A stretch of DNA of 64,000 bases from Diphasiastrum complanatum. Lineage: Eukaryota; Streptophyta; Lycopodiopsida; Lycopodiales; Lycopodiaceae. The stretch lies in contig CM055107.1 in the NCBI GenBank assembly GCA_029204225.1, positions 23,554,178 through 23,618,177 on the forward strand, in the 5' to 3' direction. The first letter of the stretch is position 1, and each line of letters starts with the position of its first letter. Positions 11,100-22,630 of this stretch are shown here, in pieces. A program made the position numbers and the translations under genes. The notes beneath the pieces are model-generated. The model did no database searches, was not told the origin of the DNA, and saw only the letters and a program-made list of their open reading frames with translations.

Positions 11100-12748
11100 C
11101 CTCCAAAACAAGGTGCAGAGAAAAGAAAACGAAAGCAATCTCAACCATCTCGGCTTGTTTTTTGAGTACAAAACAGGAGTGTTTCAAAGAAGAGGAGGTC
11201 ATGTGGCCCTCCTAATAAAGCGAGGGATTTTTCAAAGCCTTCTCCTCTGCATGAGATTCTAACTGCTCGACAATCTCCTCCTAAGTCTCCTTCTTCTTCT
11301 CCTAGAACTCAATTTCCATCTTTCCTCCTAAATCTTTCTCTCTTGATAAATCTCCTCCTCCTTCAAAATCTTAGTCTCCTCCTACCCTTACAAATATTAG
11401 TTCCCAACCTCCTATTTCAGGAAAAGATTTAGATGATTTTGTAAATTTAAAGGTCGAATCAATTTTGAATGACAATTCTTTTAGTGGTTTATCTGTATTA
11501 ATTCCTTCACCTCCTGCACTTGCCTTTGTAAATACTCCTCAATATGTACAATATGACCAATTGCTAAACACATATCTTAAAGCTTTAGGTCCTCTATATA
11601 GTTTTAAGATGCTGAAGACCAATGATGGTCTTCCCCTTTCTAAATTAGATACATGTGAATTAGAAAGTAGAGATAAAATGCTAGGGAACAATGTAGAAGG
11701 GGGGGGCAATTTAGTACTGGATGGAGTTTTTCCAGACCCCACTGTTTATAGATGTAGCATTGTTTCCGTTTCAATTCATGGCTGCTTTTGATTTTCCTGA
11801 TTTTATAAGTCTGCATGATGATATGCTCCAATACGTCAGATTGGGAACTCCAATTCTCGTGCTCACATACATAACAAAGTAATTGTATTTCTATCAGATT
11901 TTATGAAGTTGGATTTTTTTATATGAACTTTGATTTGACATTCATTCTCATAAATTTATTGTTTTCTAATTGCAGTACATGTGTTGTCCTTATATGTGAA
12001 TGATGAGGGTGTGTGTAATCCAGTTTGTTTGAAGATGAATTCTATTACACACACACACACATATACACTAAATTGCCAAGAGCCATATCCAGAAAATATT
12101 GAAAGGCTTTCCAGTACCACATGCAATAGCCTATACGAAGCTGAAAATGGTTGATGCAGAGGTAAAAATTTTATATCGATTCTTTGTAGTTGTTGCATGG
12201 TTTCTTTTCATATCGTGCACGCTGATCCGATATTTAAACATTATTTTTTGGATATCAGTTCAACGCGCACTTGTTTCCGTTGTAGATTTTATTATAACCT
12301 CCAACACGTTGATCTCATATTACATAATGTTAAAATTTTGTTACTAACTTTCGTTTATATTGAATATTGCAGTCCTCCCAGCAGGTTGATTATGTCAGCT
12401 GTGGTTGGTATAGGGCATGCAATGCCAAATTCTTTTTCAATTGCTTGCACTACAAGATGGACTTCCCAATCTGGAAGAGATAATCTTCGATTAATAACAT
12501 TTAATTGTGTTTTTGTTTTTTTTTCATAATCACATTCCCAATAACTAATCTTTGATTAATAACATTAACTGTGTTTTTGTTTTTTTCAGTTTAAATGTCC
12601 GAAGATCTCCCCAATGGAGATAATGCACTTCGGGCAGGAGACCATAAAGCTTGTGATCGAAAATTCATATCCAGTTGCAGTGGCAGAGTGTTCTCTACCC
12701 AAGTTACTTCCAATTGGAGAAATGGATGTAGAGATCATAGAAAGTTGA
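11100..12748 (+). pseudogene. Gene A': decayed Ulp1/C48-type cysteine protease gene with introns
   Basis: Homologous to gene A at 27.2-29.3 kb. A Lys/Arg-rich and Ser/Pro-rich segment (GAEKRKRKQ, from about 11116) leads into a frame around 11465-11791 matching the pre-protease part of A. Exon 2 (11976-12161) contains VNDEGVCNPVCLKMN, equivalent to the strand after the catalytic His of A, but the His-Trp pair itself is corrupted. Exon 3 (12373-12479) has QQVDYVSCGWY, the Gln and nucleophile Cys (12400-12402) of the C48 fold. As in A, exon 3 ends Lys-Arg followed by a stop codon. A further open stretch (12590-12748) begins FKCPKISPMEIM and has a counterpart in A. No H3-like part was found upstream. 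Confidence 0.6.
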
Positions 12749-13164
12749 TACTGATAAAAAGTTGGTCTCCCTTGATGTGGATGAGATACATGTACATAAA
12801 TTTTTATTGAAATATATTTACAGTTCTCTATGGTTGTTCTTACATGTTTGTTTTCCTATTATTGATTCAGGTTATTATTCATTCATCTTCAATTTCTATG
12901 GTTTTTCTATATGTTTGTTTTTCATAGCCTTGGTCTGCCTTGCCTTTACCATGGTTTGGATAAGTTTAGAAAGATGATCTGATCGAAACTTTGCCATGAC
13001 CAATCCAAACATGTGACATAAGTTCACTTATATTTGTTGCGACAAAGCTTTGTTCAGATCATCTTCTGAATATATCCAAAGATACCAAGACATTGACAAT
13101 ATAGACCAAGGCAATGAAGACCAAAAATACAGCCGATATATCCACTCATGTTATCCAGTTGCAA

Positions 13165-14764
13165 TTACATTGTGTTCTGCACCATGAAAATGGAGATCAT
13201 AGAAATGAAAGAGCCTCGTAGAAAAAGTGGTTCATATATTTTCAAAAATGATGTATACAACAACTTGTAAAAGATTCCATTATTCATAATATATGGATCT
13301 TCAATTTCGATGGATGTTCCAATGTCTTTGTATTTTATATGCTCTTTCTGCCTTACTCTTACATGCACAATAGAAATTGTTTTAGTGAATATATTTTTTG
13401 AAGCTGATTCACTTAGAATAAGAAAAGAAAAAATATTTTCATGTGGCATAACGTACCTTTACACCATTCATTTGAAATTGATAATACTGAGGTAGATCGA
13501 ATTGCAACATGTCTAGTTCTGATTGAATGTGATTGAGACACCAATCTTCCTCAACCTCAACCATTGCAAGAATGTTGTCATTTCTTTTCGCTGTTATTTG
13601 AAGTTGCTCTTGAGGGTTTATATCAAAATCTTGATCAAGTGACTTCCAAACATTTTTGCATTTAATCCATCTTCTATAATACAGTAGCAAAGTGAGCATT
13701 TGTTTTTCGATGTGATACCTAAATGTCATTGATGAGTAACGTAATCTGCACTCAACTTGCTGATTTTTTTTCGTATCCTAACCATTGATATCCCATCCAT
13801 TTCGATGTGATATCTAAATGTCATTGATGAGTAACATACTCTACACTCAACTTGCTGATTTTGTTTTGTATCTAAATGTCATTGATGAGTAACATACTCT
13901 TCACTCAACTTGTTGATTTTGTTTCGTATCCCAACCATTATCCAACAACTCGGCGATTATTTCAGCACTCAAGTCCGTACAAATAAACATTGTTTTTGTT
14001 CTCCGAATATTGCATTTGAAAAAAAAATCAACAAAAATAGTAAAAGATAGATACCAACTTAATCTATTATTCTTTGATCCAGTGCTACATTTAATATACT
14101 CTGAATATCAATATATAGTATCGATCAAAAACTTTCTGAAATTGCTACATCAAGAGAAATTCATTGTTCACTCGAAAAATCTGGTAGAGGATATGGCTCT
14201 AACCTACCAACTAAACCATTTTTATCAGGAAAAGAGGTGTGATCATAAATGAAAACTCCCGACTCTAAAAGTGATTTTGGAAAACGACCTTTATACTATA
14301 AAATACCGATATCCAAATGTATGACATTGATTATTCCTGCAATCGATTGAACTGTTTGTCATTCAACAAAATTTGATGGATACAAATCTGCAAAACCAAC
14401 AAAAATATCACAAGAAAAATATAATTTAAAGAAAATGCTAACTCTAAAGAAATTAAATCTAAAAACTTACAATTGCATTTTCTTCTATCATTTGGATTCA
14501 AATCATGAATGTTGAGCTCATTGTGAAGATAAGCATGCTGAACTAAAACTTTCGTGATAGATTGATCGACAAGTGATACTTTGAAATCTACTATCTTGCC
14601 TTTCCAAGAGCTTCACCATAGACTTTGCAAGGGTCAGTAAAGATTTTAAGAAATCTGACTGGATCTAATAATCCATTATACCTAGGCATCTCTAGATGAG
14701 GAGGTCTTCTAATAATAGGATGGGGTTGAGGTCCAACAAGATCCCGCGGGGTCTCCAAAGTCAT
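13165..14764 (-). pseudogene. Gene C': unknown protein with suspected ubiquitin-like C-terminal fold
   Basis: Converges on A'. The first exon (about 14764-14468) begins MTLETPRDLVGPQPH and includes AYLHNELNIHDLNPNDRRK, ending at a GTAAGT donor; a frameshift lies inside. Later exons contain GVFIYDHTSFPDKNGL, MFICTDLSAEIIAELLDNGW and MTFRYHIEKQMLTLLLYYRRW. The last coding parts (to 13456, then 13407-13165) read ILAMVEVEEDWCLNHIQSEL, YYQFQMNGVK and KYKDIGTSIEI, a strand-helix-strand pattern with an F-x-x-x-NG turn that looks like a ubiquitin-type beta-grasp. That fold is my inference. Gene C at 29.5-30.3 kb is homologous, and gene B at 24.8-26.3 kb matches its first part. Stops and frameshifts show it is dead. 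Confidence 0.5.
13711..13938. repeat. Three-fold tandem repeat inside gene C'
   Basis: A unit built on TAAATGTCATTGATGAGTAA, followed by a CTCAACTTGYTGATTTTGTTT-like segment, occurs three times (about 89, 70 and 68 bp). It lies in the coding region of C' and duplicates the codons around the conserved MTFRYHIEK motif. Confidence 0.8.
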
Positions 14765-15599
14765 CCATTTTTTAAAAATTATTCTTCCATAAAAATGAAA
14801 AGTTTATAAGGTAATTCTTGTAGATATAATCAAATCTGGATTTGAATGAGATTGGATCTATATTTTTTATAAACTGGATCTATTTTTCAATTAATTCTCA
14901 TTTCATGACCTGACTTGCAACAACTTGATCACTTGATAATAATCAAATTATAAATTTTGAAAAAAAATCTTGATCAAGTGATCGATACTCTAAAAATAAG
15001 AATTTCTAAAAATCAGTATCAAATTAATCCAAAATCTTTCAAAAATTTGATAGTAACGAGATCAGATAGATAAAACTCATAAATGGTACTAGTGATGATT
15101 CCCTAGGCCAAGGTTAACTATCTTGAGTAAAAAATCACTTAACTGGCTGTTTTTGACAAATATGAAAAAACTAATCTGCGCTTGTCTGATAGAAGGTAGA
15201 TCTGACAAAAACATAGCTAGGGTAGAACTGGCGAAGGTTATTTTGGTGAACAATAATTTTTTTGCGGCTTGGCGAAGGTTAAAATGACTTTTTTGAACAA
15301 TTCTGATGGAACTAACCTTTGCAAACTCAAAAATAATGGATCACTAAGTTTGGAAACTTTAGGAAAGTAGGCAAAGATTGAAGAGTGATTTTGCAAAAAA
15401 TGGTACTTTTTTGACAAAAATAACTCTATATAACAAATAACCTTGAATTAATGTTCGTCCAACTTACTGATTATAAAAAATAGCGGACTGACTGTGACTC
15501 AAACGAAGGTTCTGGTGAAGTTTCTTCTCGAAGAACTGATATTCTTGCAGAAAGGTGTGAAACTTTCTACAAAATGTTACCAGCAACTAGTGGAATAGT
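14765..15599. other. AT-rich spacer upstream of gene C'
   Basis: No gene is seen. Near 14930-14990 there are self-complementary TGATCACTTGAT and TTGATCAAGTGATC segments. This should include the promoter side of C', but no TATA element could be placed with confidence. Confidence 0.4.
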
Positions 15600-15684
15600 A
15601 ATTAGAGAAAATATCGGCCTGAAGAGGGCCTTTCTAAAAAATGATTTTTTATTTATTTTTCATTTGTGTTGCCATGTGGACCAT
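15600..15684 (+). repeat. Terminal-inverted-repeat-like sequence, left orientation
   Basis: Starts ATTAGAGAAAATATCGGCC, passes through GAGGGCCTTTC, a T-rich run and GTTGCCATGTGGACC. The reverse complement of 30620-30722 follows the same order (TTAGAGAAA, GAGGGCATTT, T run, GTTGCCATGTGGACCA). The inverted-repeat elements at 45855 and 47760 share it more loosely. At 15682 a second start of the same kind (CATTAGGGGATATTAGAAC) begins, so two ends abut or nest here. Confidence 0.6.
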
Positions 15685-16029
15685 TAGGGGATATTAGAAC
15701 TCAAAATGGGCCCTTTGTCAAGATATTGTTTTTGACTTCGCACACTTTCAACGCTTATGTGTCCCAATGAATGGTGTCCATCTGTGACGAACTGTAACAG
15801 TGGCTGACATATGGAAATTGTATTTAACTTTCCCGGCCAAATTTTTGTGATTTTTAAATATCCCGCGGGACGAAACAAACAATTGTGATTGGACCACAGT
15901 TACTGCCCGATTACTCTTATGTTGCCCGTCATTGTACACTCGAGGTTGATTTGACGTCAATAGTCGTAAACTATAGTTAACTAATTCTTGTAGTTTAGGA
16001 ACTTCTTGTCATTCATAGGTCTACCTCTC

Positions 16030-16132
16030 ATTCTCTTCATTCTATCTCTTATTTTGAGTTGTCATTCTTAGGTTTACCTCTCAATCTCTTCATTCTCTCC
16101 GTTCTCAGCTTGCATACACGTATTTTCGACTA
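16030..16132 (+). repeat. Tandem pyrimidine-rich repeat before a small ORF
   Basis: A 50-bp unit with TAGGTYTACCTCTCAWTCTCTTCATTCT occurs twice in the CT-rich leader just before the ATG at 16133. It could be a 5-prime untranslated region. Confidence 0.5.
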
Positions 16133-16315
16133 ATGGCTACACATAATCGGAGACCAAGAGGAACCATTGATGCAATCAATATTTGCAATGAAAAAAATGC
16201 AGAAGATCAATGGATACCAAGAATATATCGAAAATATCAATGGATCTTGATGCATCCCTCTGCAAAAGGCTCATTCTGGAAAAGAAAAAGATCGGATAAC
16301 ATATATAAAAGTTAA
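16133..16315 (+). CDS. Small ORF of unknown function, possible gene start
   Basis: A 60-residue basic ORF begins MATHNRRPRGTIDAIN. It follows a CT-rich leader and lies divergently from gene C', with about 1.4 kb between, recalling the divergent B and A pair further right. There is no clear similarity to A and no continuation after 16315. It may be the first exon of a lost gene or chance. No function is assigned. Confidence 0.25.
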   Translation: MATHNRRPRGTIDAINICNEKNAEDQWIPRIYRKYQWILMHPSAKGSFWKRKRSDNIYKS

Positions 16316-16458
16316 TTTAAAGACAAACTTAGACTATTTCATATGAGGGGATAAAATTCAAGACGGGAATCTCCCTCCCCCCTTCTCCGATCTTTTTTGT
16401 ACTTTGTTTAAGTTGACACCATGTGATAGAATTAACAGGCAAAGGCCATTTGCAACAC

Positions 16459-16634
16459 CTTATGCTAGTCTTTGCACGGACTTTTAATGCCAAGTACAAG
16501 AAAATGCCCATCCAAAGGTGCACATGAAGTGAGAGAGTGGCAATGCCACTATTTCACTTGATGTGCATTGCCACTCTCTGATGTGCACACTTGATGGGCA
16601 TTTTTTTGTACCTAACATTAAATACTTATGCAAG
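16459..16634. repeat. Foldback (imperfect inverted repeat)
   Basis: The left arm includes AAAATGCCCATC, GTGCACAT and GAGAGTGGCAATGC; the right arm carries their reverse complements in reverse order (GCATTGCCACTCTC, ATGTGCAC, GATGGGCATTTT). Arms of about 70-85 bp are separated by a short spacer, as in a small miniature transposon. Confidence 0.75.
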
Positions 16635-18425
16635 ATTCATGGTGAGGCCTTTGGAACTCATAGACAAGTGGATATGGTCTTTTTGGGACCTTGCTGAACT
16701 GCTTTACATAACTTAAAGGAAAAGACACCAATGGCAAGGCAAGAACCAATCAAGCCTTGCAAAAGGGTTGTGCTCCTGTCCATGTCAATCTCATTTGGAG
16801 CAACCTAAAAGATAAGTATGCCAATCCTTTGCTTGCATCTCATTTGCCAAAGCTTCAAAAAATGGATGATGAAGGCCAGGCAATGAAGTTGACGCTGGTA
16901 AGAAGCCACCATTTAACCTTGAGTCGTTGTAAACGGCTCTCAACATCGATGGGACCACGGTCCCAGTCAGAAACAGCTCAACGCAGGCATTGGTGACAAT
17001 AACACCATTTTATTTGGTTATTCACTCTTCGTTACAAGGCATTGATTAGACATGATTATGAGACGGTAGCAAGCCACTGATCCAGTAAACAAAAAGATCA
17101 TCGCAATCTGTCGTTATAAAGCATTAATTAGATATGATTATGAGATAGTAGCAGACCAGACCTAACCAGTGATCCAGTAAACCAGAAGATCATCACAATC
17201 TGTCGTGGTAACTCGGATTTATTATCCTTCATGCCTGCCACTAGCAAAAAGCTCACTCGCGGCTATTTGTTGTTCTTCTGATTTGCTTTTACGCAGCGTT
17301 CCTTACGCCCTTTCGTCCCTCAGCGAGTACTCGTGCGCTGCAGCTTTTCCGGACTTCTCTTCTCTGCGGTATCTGCCGTTCCATCCAGGCTTCCCTCACC
17401 GTCGGTTGCCCACATCCAACACTCGTGAATAAATGCCTCTATTGATTCAGTATGTAACGATGCTCAATTGTGCCAGACTCTCCCGGGGTAAACTGTTATA
17501 GTGAGAAGAATGTCTGCTGCATTCCACCTCCTAGAACTGCAGCTAACACTCGTTGCTGCTTTCCAGTTATTTCAAGTTTTAAGCTTGTCTTTTTTCGTGT
17601 GCTCTACGCTCTAGTACTAGTCTTTCAACTTCCTTAGCACTTAGCATTGCATTTGTTGGTATAACACAATGGCCGGTTTATGAGCGTTGGATGCCACATA
17701 TATACGGGGGTTTCCTTTCTGCACTATCACTGCATTGCGCATCTTGGATACATCATTGTATCTAGTTAGCTGCATCTTGTGCCTGCCCACCTCGGATGAG
17801 ACTTATTTTTTCTGGGTAGGTCTTGCCGCAAGTCCGGTATCGTCCTTGAGTTTAGCTCATTGGGGATAGATCTTATGGACTGGCAAGAAAACAAAGCAAG
17901 GTTTATAGTTCTACGGAACTCATCATTGTAGTCTTATCCGTGTTACGATTTCTTTTCTCTGAACTAGATTCTGCACTTGACATCAAGATTTGCTCATGCG
18001 GCTCTTATAGTAGATTTGTATCTTCTCCAATCTTCTGATATGCTCGCCCTTTCATTGGAAATTTTCGGACATCTCTACACTAGAAGTGGAAGTCGTATAT
18101 TGGACGCCATTCTGAGGTACGCTGCGATAGACTTTATTTGAAAATGTTGATGAACAACTAAAGACACTGATCAGGCACTGACAATCTCCGCTATAGAGTG
18201 GAAACAAAGGACGATAATTGTAGTCAAAGCAGTAACGATTAAGATATTTTCTTCGAGATATGTGGTACATAGACCAATCAAGTGATGCGTTCAAATGAAG
18301 CGTGCATGCTTGTTATATTTGCACGATCTATTCTCTTGTGCGTAAAATTATATTAAGGCAAGTTTGATCCCCGATCAACCCTTCTGAATTCAGGAAACAC
18401 TCACATCTGCCAACGTGTTTCACCT
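16635..18425. other. Region upstream of the TPD1-like gene
   Basis: Only short unconvincing frames are present. It includes a tandem duplication at about 17030-17212 and then more complex, less AT-rich sequence from 17220. It may hold distal regulatory sequence of the TPD1-like gene, but no defined element could be recognised. Confidence 0.4.
17030..17212. repeat. Tandem duplication of about 90 bp
   Basis: Two consecutive units share GATATGATTATGAGA-like sequence, then TGATCCAGTAAAC, AGATCATC and CAATCTGTCGT, with substitutions and a short insertion in the second unit. Confidence 0.75.
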
Positions 18426-18431
18426 CAGTGA

Positions 18432-18437
18432 TATAAA
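18432..18437 (+). promoter_or_regulatory. Possible TATA box of the TPD1-like gene
   Basis: GATATAAAG lies about 150 bp before the ATG at 18582, giving a plausible leader of about 110-120 bases. It is judged only from sequence and spacing. Confidence 0.35.
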
Positions 18438-18581
18438 GTCTGAAGAACGTCGCAGTTTCAGCTTAAACTTTCGGTTTTTGATCCGAGGACGCTTCATCAG
18501 AAAACCCATTGATTTTCTGAACTCTTTGAGGTCAGAGATCTGAGCGTAGTCGAGGCTCGTGAACGCCTGCACTCCTTTGCC

Positions 18582-19952
18582 ATGACTAACTCAGTCACGT
18601 TGTTAATGCCGCTAATTATGCTGCTTGGCTTGTGCTGGGTTTTCTGGGTTTCCATCCTTGGCATCCATCCAACTACAGGTTAAGATTTTAGTCTATGAAT
18701 TTTGAAATAGGTAGCAATCTCAAATCAGTTCGAAGTTCCAAGTTTGTGTATATTTGTCGGCTAAAGTCATTTCTGAGCTTTCCAGGTGCAGCAGCTAGGC
18801 CTCGTTAGAGATATTGTACTTGAAGCATCCAATGTATGCATTCCGGGCATTTTGAATAAGTTATTGACTCGGTTCGTACATGTATGGCAATTCTGTTGCA
18901 GGATTTCAAACTCAGGATGCCGTGTCACCGCGTTCTGATACTATACGGATACTTAACATTGCAGAGACAAATGCTTTGGCTAAGACCGCTGCTCCAAGTT
19001 TCCCCAGATATCAAGTTCCGGGACGGAAACTTTTAGCCAGTGAGTTCAAAACTTATTGATGTCCTTTAATCTTATTGTACTGGATTTTAGGTTGATTAGA
19101 AACGCAAATCTCACAAACCCTTCGAAGGAAGACCATAATTATCGAAACGAGCATCTATGGAAGATTGTTAGTGCAACTATCGTACGATTGTTTAGGTTCG
19201 AACCAAGTATCTCAAGTTTTTGTCAGATATGTTAAGTTCCGTTTTTGGCAACGAGGGCTTGATCATGCTTCATTCTGATCAAAAGATATACGTGATGATA
19301 ATAAATCGATTTTCAGACAATGATTGAAAACTTCAGTCCACTGGGTTAAGAATCGTTTATTTTCCCTTCAAAAAGCGATAATCTTGGGGGAAGATTTTCT
19401 GCAGCAAGTTCTTAAGATGATTAATATATTCTCTGTAGACGCTTAAGTTGTATTTTCTGTAAAATTTGTTCAATTTCCTCGCGTGATCATCACGTATTGG
19501 CCTACCGATCGAAGACGGACCAGAAGGTAAAAGGTCAGATATCCATGATAATCCATTTTTTGCCATGTCAAGAGAAATGCAGCTTGTCTTGTTGACATGT
19601 GCCTTCAGACTGATTTCACGTGTCATTGTTTATGGATGTTGAAATTGCAGGTGCATGTACAAACAAAGACCTAAGTATATCCCAGGCCCATGAAAGTTCA
19701 TCTGGAATCCCGCAATTTGTTGTCCAGATAGTGAATACTTGCTTGTCGAATTGTGCGCCTTCAGACATACATGTTTTCTGTGGCTGGTTTGCATCAGCTC
19801 CACTTGTCAATCCAAATGTGTTCAGGCGCATAGCTTATAATGACTGTCTGGTTAATAATGGAAATCCTCTTAGGCATGGAGAAGTTATCAGATTCGAGTA
19901 CGCGAATTCCTTCATGTATCCTATGACGTTCAAGTCCGCAAGATTCTGTTAG
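18582..19952 (+). CDS. TPD1-like: TPD1-like small cysteine-rich secreted protein (three exons)
   Basis: Exons 18582-18678, 18902-19039 and 19651-19952 join in frame at GT-AG introns to a 178-residue protein, the length usual for TAPETUM DETERMINANT1. Residues 1 to about 30 form a hydrophobic signal peptide (LLMPLIMLLGLCWVFWVSIL). A variable middle ends in PGRKLLAS, a dibasic-type site seen in the family. The conserved C-terminal domain has six cysteines, with HVFCGWFASAPLVNP, YNDCLVNNG and a final RFC. In Arabidopsis TPD1 is the ligand of the receptor kinase EMS1/EXS and sets anther tapetum fate; relatives occur across land plants. This is the only intact host gene seen, and no disabling change was found. 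Expression and exact role here are inferred. Confidence 0.92.
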
Positions 19953-22630
19953 CTGACTTTGGATTATGCGATTGCGGACCACCATAGTTTGCATTGTGCA
20001 TTGTGGTTAGTGTCTGATTGATCATCACAATTAAAGTACGCTGTTAAGATAAACATGTTGCTGTTGCAATATCTTGTCAGCATAATCAATTCTTAATTAG
20101 TATTGTTATTCACACCCTGCGAAACGGCACCCCTTTTTTCAGGTGCTTTCCAGTTATAAATGTCATCGCGTGTCTTATTGCTATTTTATACCTGACTGGT
20201 ATTCATACATTCTCCATTTGAGCCCCTAATTATATCGTAGTAAATCGTTCTTTCTGCAAAGCATCCAAGTTGATGACACAAGCAATAGGCATTTCTAATG
20301 TGGTGCTGTCCAGACTGAGTTTGCAATACGTTGCAGCGCTGCAGGTTCACCTGGGTCCTGGAGTCAAGATTGCCAAAAGTAAGAATTTATGGAAATGAAC
20401 AGACACGTTAAATTAGCATTTTTTTTGCACCGAGATTGTTGAATTGTTGAATGATCGAGGTCAAACCAAAACAATAAGCCTCTGAATAACTTCACTCAGA
20501 AGTCTTGTTCAAATGGATTGTGGGACGTCAAAGGATTTATGAGATTTTTATTTCAATTATCGTAATTGATTGACTATTAATAATGTCTATCATTTATTGA
20601 ATTTCAAAAAAGCAATAAGACAATAACGCATTAATGTAGTTCCAAAGGAAAAAAAAATCTTTAATATCACAAAATCAATTTCATTGGATCTAAAACTTCA
20701 ATATTGATCATTCTTATGAAATTCAATCTTGGGTCAAAATCTAGTTTAAACTATGTATATATCAACCTTGTGATAATAAGAGATGCTTGAAATTGAAAAT
20801 AAAAAGCTTAGGACTATCTAATAGTCTATTTTTAAAACACAGAGATTATTTAGAAAATTAAACAAATAACAAAAACATGATTGGAAGAAAGGCAAAAATG
20901 TAGAAGAAAGAGTGACATTGGGATTTGACTACCTAATTAGATAATTCAATAAAATCTAGATCAAGTACCTTACAAAATTAAAAAACAAAACAAGAAAAAA
21001 ACTCAAGTCGGTCTTTAAATTCAACAAATCAAAGAGAAAGAATTTTACTTGGAAACTTTGAAATCAAGAATATGGCAAGTATGGCACTATTTTGATATTT
21101 CGTTATGACTACTTCAAAGGAAATTTTTGAAAAGATGCCAACGTTATGTCTCCCAATTTAAATCAATAGCAACCAATAATAGAGAAAATTTGGACATTGA
21201 TAAATTAAACCATATTGTTGAGGAAGTCATAACTTGGTTTAATGAGATTGATCCAATACTAGTTACAATATAGATTGATCTAAAGATCGAATTCTTGAGG
21301 CAATTTGAAAAATTGAATATTTTAACTCAGATTCTTTCTCATCTAAATTTAATTTTAAAAGTAGAAAATGAATCATTAAGTAATTAAATCCAAAAGGTAA
21401 ATGAACTCATTGGACAATTGGCAAAAACATACCTTATACCCTTTTGAAGATGCAACAAAATAAGTCCAATTGATCCTAGAAATGATTGGAGAAAGCAGCA
21501 AAATAAGTTCAATTGATCCTAGAAATGATGGAGAAAGCACCTAATTAAGATCCAAACAAGATCCAATAGCTAGAGCACAAATCAATATATGATTTCTAGC
21601 TTATCTTGTTTCGAACTCCACTTTATGGCACCAAAATCATGCAAAATGGTTCACACGTGTGGATGTATGGCCCTGTTGCAACCTGTGTATTGTACTAGCA
21701 CCCTCCAATCCTTCTAATCGTTACAAAAAATGAAATGCATGATAACAATCATCAAGCAAATTGTAGGCAAAAACTAGTCATGAAGGAAGATCTCAAATTT
21801 ACTCATAGTTGTAGTTCATCACATATTTATACATAAATGCCTCAATTTGAACATTTAGGGCTACCTCTGATCCATCCATGACCATCGTCATGAAGTTTAT
21901 CTTTAGCTCATCATTCCTTTTGGTGTTTTTACTCATCAACGGAGTTACCTGAATTAGAACTTGTTCTCTCACGATTGTTTGCCACTTGATGGCATCAGCA
22001 CATGCAGGTTGGAATGAGATATATTTGTCTTGTCATTTCATCAATTGTTTAATTGTCTCAGGTAATTAGGCCATGAATATGGTTAGGATGCTACACAATC
22101 ACCACACAACCTCTTGATCCATTTAATATAGTTGCATATGGGCCTATTGTTATGGATGACAATGATGCGGGCTCATAGCGTGATGTTGCTTCTATAGATG
22201 CAAGTGACTGATCATAGGTCACTAAAAGACCAGAATGGTTTCTAAAACCTGTTTATGACAAAGGGATTCTAGAGAGTAGAGAGCAAGGGGGAGTTCACAA
22301 CTTGAGCGAAGGTTACATAAATTATGTTTTCATGCCTAATGTTTCAATTGAGAAGGAACCTTATACTTTTCAGAAAGCTGCATAGAACATATTCATTAGA
22401 AATATATTGTTAGCAATCTTTCTATGGCCAATAGTACTGACACGATAATCTTTGTCATAGAAAAGTTGCATATGTAGCAACAAGCATTTTAGAAGGCTCA
22501 CTTCTGACTTTACCATAGTCATTGACCAAAAGTTGAAAGGTTTGCAGCCTAGATCAACTCTAGCATATGTTAACATTGTGAACCATCAGGTTCAAGGACA
22601 ACAACGGCCTGCACACATTAGTCTCTTTGG
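19953..22630. other. AT-rich intergenic region with retroelement-like debris
   Basis: From 19953 to about 20400 lies the 3-prime flank of the TPD1-like gene. From 20400 to 21000 the sequence is very AT-rich. A decayed plus-strand frame around 21115-21450 reads DIDKLNHIVEEVITWFNEI with stops, possibly gag-like but unrecognised. From about 22090 to 22560 the sequence includes a fragment repeated near 44.25 kb. Confidence 0.4.
22425..22560 (+). repeat. Fragment repeated near 44.25-44.39 kb
   Basis: ACTTTACCATAGTCATTGAC followed by CAAAAGTTGAAAGGTTTGCA matches the plus-strand sequence near 44330-44375 with few changes, as does the upstream ATGGCYAATA segment. The parent element is not identified. 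Confidence 0.6.

Noticed and set aside
11465-11791. Stand-alone 108-residue protein
   Set aside because: It aligns with the pre-protease linker of gene A and is part of A'.
17205-17432. 75-codon ORF upstream of the TPD1-like gene
   Set aside because: No homology, no splice or start context, and composition like non-coding flank.
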